This document shows, piece after piece, positions 13,997-18,602 of a stretch of DNA of 18,602 nt. Within the stretch, counting starts at the first letter, position 1. Every line of letters starts with the position of its first letter. Position numbers and translations under genes: made by a program. Location: positions 1 through 18,602 of the forward strand of contig JABMPV010000164.1 of assembly GCA_013202595.1 (NCBI GenBank), in the 5' to 3' direction. Below the pieces are notes generated by a model. The model saw nothing but the letters and a program-made list of their open reading frames with translations, did no database searches and was not told the origin of the DNA. This DNA is from a bacterium. GTDB lineage: Bacteria > Actinomycetota > Acidimicrobiia > Spongiisociales > UBA11373.

Positions 13997-14893
13997 GTGC
14001 CGACCCGATCAATCACAGCAATCGCACCGGTCGATCTGGCGAGGAGCGTCGGAGTGCAGGCCGCCGGCAGTGGCGATCCCACGATGGCCGTTGCCGCGGG
14101 GAGCGTGTGGGCTGCCATGCGGACACCCGACGGCCCGGCCACGGTCAACATCACGGGCGAAGGACTCCACCTGGAAGCCGAGGCGTGGGGACCCGGCGCG
14201 GAAATCGCCCTCGAACGCGCCCCCGGCATCGCAGGCGCCCTCGACGACCCCACCGGCTTCGACCCTGCGGACCCGATCGTCAGCCGGCTGTATCGGCGGT
14301 ACCCGGGCATCAGGATCACCAGATCGGGAGAGGTATTCGACCTCATGGTCAAGTCGATCCTCGGTCAGCGGGTCACGGGCAAGGAAGCCAAGGCCTCGTA
14401 TCGAGCACTGGCGACATCTCTCTCGGAACCTGCGCCGGGACCGCGCCCGCTGGTCGTGCCGCCGGATCCCGCCACCCTCGGGGCGATGGCCTATCACCGG
14501 TTCCACCCCTTCGGAATCGAGCGGGACAGGGCCACCACGATCATCAAGGTGGCCCGATCGGTCGGGAGGATCCAAGAGACGCTCACGATGTCGCATGACG
14601 ACGCCTTCGAGCGACTCATCGCGTTTCCCGGCATCGGCCCGTGGACGGCGGCAATCGTGGGGATGGCGGCACTGGGTGACCCCGATGCCGTCCCCATCGG
14701 TGACTACCACCTGCCCAACACGATCGCCTGGGTCATGGCGGGTGAACCTCGAGCCACCGACGAGCGGATGCTCGAATTGCTGGCACCCTTCGCAGGTCAT
14801 CGCGCCAGAGCGGTCCGCCTCATCAAGTCGGCGGGCGTCAAGGCCCCCAAATACGGCCCGCGCCGTCAGATGAGGTCGATCACCGACATCTGA
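13997..14893 (+). CDS. AlkA-like DNA-3-methyladenine glycosylase (HhH-GPD superfamily)
   Basis: The 298-residue protein has the AlkA-type architecture: an N-terminal alpha/beta region (about 1-100), then FDLMVKSILGQRVTGKEAKASYRALA (about 114-138), the helix-hairpin-helix AFPGIGPWTA (209-218), and the Gly/Pro-Asp loop ending in VPIGDYHLPN with the catalytic Asp at 236. Such enzymes cut the N-glycosidic bond of alkylated purines to start base-excision repair. The GD-Y-H version differs from the GD-L-G form of E. coli AlkA, so its damage spectrum may differ. The start is GTG. A hairpin with a T/C tail lies 46 nt after the stop. It is divergent from the WS/DGAT gene with no obvious functional link. 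Confidence 0.87.
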   Translation: MPTRSITAIAPVDLARSVGVQAAGSGDPTMAVAAGSVWAAMRTPDGPATVNITGEGLHLEAEAWGPGAEIALERAPGIAGALDDPTGFDPADPIVSRLYRRYPGIRITRSGEVFDLMVKSILGQRVTGKEAKASYRALATSLSEPAPGPRPLVVPPDPATLGAMAYHRFHPFGIERDRATTIIKVARSVGRIQETLTMSHDDAFERLIAFPGIGPWTAAIVGMAALGDPDAVPIGDYHLPNTIAWVMAGEPRATDERMLELLAPFAGHRARAVRLIKSAGVKAPKYGPRRQMRSITDI

Positions 14894-14938
14894 CCGAAGC
14901 CGTCAGCGGTGCATCGAGTCTGGCCGCCGCCATTTCGG

Positions 14939-14960
14939 TGAGCCGGGCGGCTCATTCTTC
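14939..14960 (+). terminator. Intrinsic-terminator-like hairpin after the glycosylase gene
   Basis: TGAGCC (14939-14944) pairs with GGCTCA (14949-14954) across loop GGGC, followed by TTCTTC. The stem is six base pairs and the tail is only partly T, so it is a modest terminator. The rest of the 207-bp gap to the next gene shows no gene. A weak promoter may lie near TTGCTG (14996) and TATGTG (15017), but with only 15 nt between the boxes it is not convincing. Confidence 0.5.
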
Positions 14961-15100
14961 AGGTGGGTGTCGCTTCGAATCACTCAACCTTCGTGTTGCT
15001 GGACCGATGACCGATCTATGTGTCGAGCGAGATGGAACGCGCTGGAACGAACCGGGGCCCGACAGCGGGACGGGTTGCTTTCTCGCGGGGTGATGCGTTG

Positions 15101-16075
15101 ATGGCCAAGCGATCGTCGTTGGTGTGGGTCACGACCTTGCTGCTGGCAGCAGTGGTGACGGCCGGGTGTGGCGGCGGTGGCGAGTCAGAGGGTTTCCGGA
15201 TCGGCATCGTGAGCTTGACCGAGGGTCACGATGAGGTCATCGAGGGGTTTATCGCCGGGTTGGAGGATTCGGGGTTCGCGGAGGGCGAGAATGTCACCTT
15301 CGTTTATGACGGGCCAGTGGGCTGCGCCGATGATCTGGACTGGGCGGTGGCCCGGGTGTTGGAGAGGGATGTAGACCTGGTCTTTGCGCTGACGACGCCG
15401 GTGACGCGGACTGTGATGGAGGCGACCAGCGAGAGTGGTATTCCGGTCGTGTTTTCCCCGGTCACGGACCCGGTTGGTTCCGGCGTCGTGGAGTCGCTGT
15501 CGGCGCCCGGCGGGAACCTGACAGGGGTCACGAATCCGTTCTATCCGGGCAAGCAACTGGAGTTCTTGTTGGCTATCCAACCGGACACTCGACGGGTGCT
15601 GGTGCCATTCAAGCCCGACGACCTGTCATCGGTTGCCTCCCTCGAGGCTATCGAGGCGGTCGCCGAGCTATTCGGGGTGGATATCGAGGTGGTGGAGACC
15701 AGCACTGCTGAGGACGTTTCGGCGCTCATGGCGAGCCTCCCGGCCGGCGTGGACGCCATGATGCTCCCGCAGACCGGACTGTTTGTAGAGAACATCGAGG
15801 TGATCGCGAAAGGCGCAATGGAACACGGGATCCCGTTGATCTCGGGCGCTCCGGTTGCGGAGAAGGGGGCGCTGTTGTCCTTCGGCTTGAACTTCGACCG
15901 CATTGGTGAGCAGGCGGCCCGGCTGGTCGTCTCCATCCTCAGGGGCACCCCTCCCGGTGAGATCCCTGTGGAGTCAGCGGACAACTACCTGACGATCAAC
16001 TTGGGCACCTCGGAACGGATCGGACTCGTCATCCCCGCTGAGGTGCTCCGGCAGGCCGACGACATATTCCGATGA
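15101..16075 (+). CDS. Lipoprotein of the ABC transporter substrate-binding family (ABC_sub_bind/TrpX type)
   Basis: The 324-residue product has a lipoprotein signal peptide (hydrophobic 7-21, TAGC lipobox, Cys23, then a Gly-rich spacer). The mature part follows the PF04392-type pattern: FRIGIVSLTEGHD..IEGFIAGLEDSGF, IPVVFSPVTDPVGSGVVESL, PGGNLTGVTNP, then GIPLISGAPVAEKGALLSFG and a terminal NLGTSERIGLVIP. This family includes tryptophan-type binding proteins, but the ligand here is unknown. The ATG at 15101 is chosen because it begins the signal peptide; the frame is open about 80 nt further up without family character. No permease or ATPase is adjacent. Instead the stop overlaps the sensor kinase start as ATGA, implying the two proteins work together. 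Codons are G- and T-ending more often than in neighbouring genes. Confidence 0.9.
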   Translation: MAKRSSLVWVTTLLLAAVVTAGCGGGGESEGFRIGIVSLTEGHDEVIEGFIAGLEDSGFAEGENVTFVYDGPVGCADDLDWAVARVLERDVDLVFALTTPVTRTVMEATSESGIPVVFSPVTDPVGSGVVESLSAPGGNLTGVTNPFYPGKQLEFLLAIQPDTRRVLVPFKPDDLSSVASLEAIEAVAELFGVDIEVVETSTAEDVSALMASLPAGVDAMMLPQTGLFVENIEVIAKGAMEHGIPLISGAPVAEKGALLSFGLNFDRIGEQAARLVVSILRGTPPGEIPVESADNYLTINLGTSERIGLVIPAEVLRQADDIFR

Positions 16076-18003
16076 GTACTTCCGGCGCCGTCTCCGTGCC
16101 TATCGAGCCAGCCCGCGTGAGGACCCGACGGAGGAAACAGGTCGGCGTGGGCAAGAGCCTCCGGCGACAGTTCCTCGCGCTGCTTGTTGTCATCGCAACC
16201 ACTCCACTACTGGTATTCGGGGTGTGGGAGTTGCAAAACGGTCACTCATACGGGTTGGCCCGCGATAATGCGGTGGCCGAACAACATTCCGCTTCCGATC
16301 GGGCTGCGGCCGTGATCCTGTCCCGCTTCGCAGAGATCACCGCCGATCTAGAGACCGCCGCCCGGATCACCGATCCTGTCAACCTCGACTCGTCCGATCG
16401 CGCCGCAATTCTCGGCTCGCTGCTGGCCACCAATCGTGGGTTCCGCAGTGCGTCGTTCATTGACGCCGCCGGTCGAGAGACAGAACGAATCTCGCGTATC
16501 GTTCCGACGTCGCTGCTGGAACTGCGCAACCTGGTGGGTTCGGAGGTGTTCGAGACCCCGATTGCAACCGGTCGGGCCTACTTCGGTCCGATCAGTATCG
16601 ATGCGACGAGTGGCATGCCCAGCATGGAGATCGCGGTCCCCTTCACCGATCATCGCACCGGTGAGGCATCCGGGGTTCTCCTGACAGAAGTCCGGCTCAA
16701 AGAGGTCTGGGAAACGCTGGGCGCCGTTGGGGTTCCGGGACGTTCGGTCACCACGTACCTCCTCGACCGAGGTGGCGTGGTCTTGGCGCATCCGAATCCA
16801 TCGGTTGTGCTGGCAGGCACGGTATTTCGGCCGGAGATCAGGGATGGGTTCCAGTCGGGCCTCCGCGGCGAGGACGGAGTCGTCACTATCGAGGAGATCG
16901 ACCTCGGCTCCCAGGAGCTGTTCCTGGTCACCGAATCCCCCAAGGGAGAGGTTCTCGGGCCCTACTACCGGGACCTGACCAACCGGCTATTGGCGATCGG
17001 AGCCGCCGTCATCTTCGCCATGGGAGCCGCCTTCGTGGTCGCCCGGCGAATGGCCAAGCCGGTCCTCGACCTTGCTGAAGCGGCATCCGCCTTGTCCGCC
17101 GGCGAATGGTCACAGCGGGTGAACGTCGAACGCGACGATGAGCTCGGTCAACTGGGCAGCGCTTTCAACGAGATGGCCGACCAGATCACAACCCAGATCG
17201 GCGCACTCGAAGAAGGGAACCGCAGACTCAAGAGCACGCTCGCCTCGAAGAACCGGTTCCTCGCTGCCGTCAGTCACGAACTGCGCACTCCTCTCACCGC
17301 GGTGGTCGGATTCGCCGACCTCCTCAGAGACACCGACAGTGACCTGACTCTCAGCGACCGACATGAGATGGTCAACCTCATCGCCGACCAAGGCTCGGAC
17401 CTCGTCGACATCATCAAGGACCTCCTCGTCACCGCCCAGGCCGAGACCGGTGAACTCGACGTCACTCTCGTCCCAGTCAACCTGGCCGCCCAAGTCGCCC
17501 AGGTGCTCGAAGCCCGCCACCACAAGGACAGAACCTCCGTCGCCATGGACGGTAGCGACATCCGTGCCGAAGGCGACCCAAGCCGAGTGCGCCAAATCAT
17601 CCGAAACCTGCTCTCCAATGCCACCAAATACGGTGGCGAAACTATCCGCATCGCACTCAGCCAACACGGCACCACAGCACACCTAGCCGTCATCGACAAC
17701 GGGCCCGGTGTATCCGAAGTCGAAAGCGACCGTATCTTCGAGCCCTTTCACCGAATCCCACATGGAGACGAAACCCATGAATCGGTCGGTATCGGACTCG
17801 CCGTTTCCCGCGACCTGGCCCACCTGATGAACGGCGACCTCACCTACCGCCGCCACCACAACGAGACCTTCTTCGAGCTCACCCTCCCGGCAGCCCCCGC
17901 ACCGAACCCCAGCTCCACCACACCCCAAACCCGCACAATCACCGCCAAACCCGACACCCGCCAACTGGTGAACAGCACCCCACCGAATACCACCGGCGAC
18001 TGA
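16072..18003 (+). CDS. Membrane sensor histidine kinase with extracellular CACHE-like domain, HAMP, HisKA and HATPase
   Basis: The 643-residue protein has a basic N-terminus, membrane segment 1 (about 32-53), a roughly 250-residue extracytoplasmic region (about 54-302) that reads as a double CACHE domain (RSASFIDAAGRE, GRAYFGPISID, MEIAVPF, GVLLTEVRLKEVW, TYLLDRGGVVLAHPNPS), and segment 2 (about 303-325). A HAMP linker follows (about 326-378). The phospho-acceptor is H402 in SHELRTP. The ATPase has the N box RNLLSNATKY (N516), DNGPGV (542-547), IFEPFHR, and SVGIGLAVSR. A Pro/Thr-rich tail (608-643) ends the protein. The start codon overlaps the lipoprotein gene's stop (ATGA). No response regulator lies within the 600 bases downstream. 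The likely scheme is a liganded lipoprotein contacting the CACHE region. Confidence 0.93.
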   Translation: MSTSGAVSVPIEPARVRTRRRKQVGVGKSLRRQFLALLVVIATTPLLVFGVWELQNGHSYGLARDNAVAEQHSASDRAAAVILSRFAEITADLETAARITDPVNLDSSDRAAILGSLLATNRGFRSASFIDAAGRETERISRIVPTSLLELRNLVGSEVFETPIATGRAYFGPISIDATSGMPSMEIAVPFTDHRTGEASGVLLTEVRLKEVWETLGAVGVPGRSVTTYLLDRGGVVLAHPNPSVVLAGTVFRPEIRDGFQSGLRGEDGVVTIEEIDLGSQELFLVTESPKGEVLGPYYRDLTNRLLAIGAAVIFAMGAAFVVARRMAKPVLDLAEAASALSAGEWSQRVNVERDDELGQLGSAFNEMADQITTQIGALEEGNRRLKSTLASKNRFLAAVSHELRTPLTAVVGFADLLRDTDSDLTLSDRHEMVNLIADQGSDLVDIIKDLLVTAQAETGELDVTLVPVNLAAQVAQVLEARHHKDRTSVAMDGSDIRAEGDPSRVRQIIRNLLSNATKYGGETIRIALSQHGTTAHLAVIDNGPGVSEVESDRIFEPFHRIPHGDETHESVGIGLAVSRDLAHLMNGDLTYRRHHNETFFELTLPAAPAPNPSSTTPQTRTITAKPDTRQLVNSTPPNTTGD

Positions 18004-18199
18004 AACCACCGGCGCATCGGCACGAGACCCACCTAAACCCGAGAACCCACCCATAACGCTCGCCTGCCCATGACAAGGGCGTCAAGACAGAGGCGCGGCG
18101 CACCGCATCGGACGCAAAGCGGCGAGCCACTATCTCCTGTCGAATCGTGTCCGCCTCACGTCGTACCAGCCTGTGCATCTTGGCTTCGCTTGATCAAGT

Positions 18200-18222
18200 A
18201 CACGGCCCCTGCGGGGCCGTGT
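18200..18222. terminator. Strong GC hairpin, probable (bidirectional) terminator
   Basis: ACACGGCCCC (18200-18209) pairs perfectly with GGGGCCGTGT (18213-18222) across loop TGC. No T-run follows on either strand, as is common for actinobacterial stem-only terminators. It lies about 200 nt after the sensor kinase stop and could also serve a leftward unit ending near 18288. Confidence 0.6.
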
Positions 18223-18287
18223 GATATCGGACCTGGGCCTTGGATCGAGTGATCGACGAGTCGGGGGGCCGGCCCGGCCGAGGCCGG

Positions 18288-18374
18288 TCAGTTCGATTTG
18301 GGTTCGCGGAGCCGGATGCTGTCGGGGGTGTCGGCTGGTCGGGCGCTGATGAACGTCTCGCATTGGGCCACCAT
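18288..18374 (-). CDS. Possible 28-residue ORF or remnant of a gene 3' end
   Basis: Leftward, ATG at 18374 opens a frame (MVAQCETFISARPADTPDSI and eight more residues) ending at TGA (18288-18290). The composition looks protein-like, with a polar, charged C-terminus. CGGGA lies about six bases before the ATG. The frame is open back to a TGA at 18402-18404. It may be the end of a decayed gene, a very small protein or chance. No family is recognised. Confidence 0.15.
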   Translation of the reverse strand: MVAQCETFISARPADTPDSIRLREPKSN

Positions 18375-18453
18375 CTGGCATCCCGTCTCCCCAAAACCTG
18401 ATCAGTCCGTGTCATCACCTCGATCCGGCGAATCCTCGCGCCGGGCTTCCCAT

Positions 18454-18561
18454 TCGTCCTAGTGCTCTGGCCAGGAACGTCGGCGATGTTCAGGGCAAGG
18501 CAGGGGCGTCATCCGGCAAGGACGCAGGACGTGGACGCACTTCACCGTGCGTCTAGGACGA
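18454..18561. repeat. Separated inverted 9-mer pair
   Basis: TCGTCCTAG (18454-18462) and CTAGGACGA (18553-18561) are perfect inverted copies 90 bases apart. Between them lies the first copy of the 15-bp direct repeat. They could be the arms of a large hairpin or ends of a small element. Confidence 0.35.
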
Positions 18562-18587
18562 GGACACAGCCGGGGGCGTCATCTGGC
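18503..18587. repeat. 15-bp direct repeat with 70-bp period, two copies
   Basis: GGGGCGTCATCCGGC (18503-18517) and GGGGCGTCATCTGGC (18573-18587) differ at one base. The sequence between and after them is not otherwise similar, so it is not a clean tandem repeat. Only two copies are in view because the window ends 15 bases later. Confidence 0.45.
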
Positions 18588-18602
18588 CGTCGTGAACGCG
18601 GC

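Larger units (their letters stand above)
18004..18602. other. Gene-free right end: terminator and short repeats
   Basis: No convincing protein gene or RNA gene was found in these 599 bases. The first 60 continue the C-rich, G-poor composition of the kinase's 3' end. A strong hairpin lies at 18200-18222. Further right are a leftward 37-codon open frame (stop 18288-18290), an inverted 9-mer pair (18454-18462 and 18553-18561), and a 15-bp direct repeat exactly 70 bp apart (18503-18517 and 18573-18587, 14 of 15 identical). A gene may begin beyond the edge. Confidence 0.6.

Noticed and set aside
13995..14873. Long Arg/Ser/Pro-rich frame, and a leftward frame at 14009-14800, over the glycosylase gene.
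   Set aside because: Both overlap the AlkA-like gene, which has clear HhH and catalytic Asp motifs; these frames have none.
18110..18120. GGACGCAAAGC resembles the conserved GACGCAAAGCC segment of the c-di-GMP-I riboswitch.
   Set aside because: The partner segment GGCAAACC is absent upstream, no matching third stem follows, and the site lies downstream of a gene rather than in a leader.
18120..18165. Possible tRNA-like TGTCGAATCG segment.
   Set aside because: No acceptor, D or anticodon stems can be paired around it on either strand.

Overview
This GC-rich window looks chromosomal and comes from an actinobacterium, plausibly a member of the Acidimicrobiia or a related lineage. The evidence is a bacterial proteasome activator (Bpa/PafE type) ending in Gly-Gln-Tyr-Leu, two probable F420-dependent redox proteins side by side, a wax ester synthase/diacylglycerol acyltransferase, Thr-rich linkers in membrane-anchored propellers, and several starts that sit 6-7 nt behind a TANNNT hexamer, as in actinobacterial leaderless transcripts. 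The species cannot be named from the sequence alone.

Left part (1-4400). The 3' end of a cyclophilin gene (+) converges on a four-gene leftward operon. In transcription order this is dimethylarginine dimethylaminohydrolase (DDAH), Bpa, a PlsC-type acyltransferase and a VanZ-like membrane protein. DDAH and bpa share an ATGA overlap, and bpa and plsC are 4 nt apart. About 100 nt upstream of DDAH is a good match to a flagellar sigma-28 type promoter. Next comes a roughly 185-bp repeat element with terminal inverted repeats, a heptanucleotide array and a GC hairpin. It abuts the stop codon of a leftward NYN-domain gene that carries two OST-HTH/LOTUS-like domains.

Middle (4400-11100). A deazaflavin-dependent nitroreductase-family gene and a luciferase-like F420 oxidoreductase run rightward. 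The second is preceded by a possible leaderless seven-codon leader ORF that overlaps its start as ATGA. A family X DNA polymerase with a PHP domain and a membrane-anchored kelch propeller run leftward. Divergent from PolX are a seven-helix CREST/ceramidase-like protein and a membrane-anchored PQQ-type propeller.

Right part (11100-18602). A wax ester synthase/DGAT gene and an S41 peptidase-like lipoprotein form a leftward pair. The S41-like protein seems to lack the usual catalytic His. An AlkA-like DNA glycosylase is transcribed divergently from the pair and ends at an intrinsic-terminator-like hairpin. A lipoprotein of the ABC_sub_bind family then overlaps, by ATGA, a CACHE-HAMP-HisKA-HATPase sensor kinase, with no ABC permease, ATPase or response regulator in view. 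This binding-protein/kinase pair is the best candidate here for an uncharacterised sensing system. The last 600 bases hold no convincing gene, only a strong hairpin terminator and short repeats.
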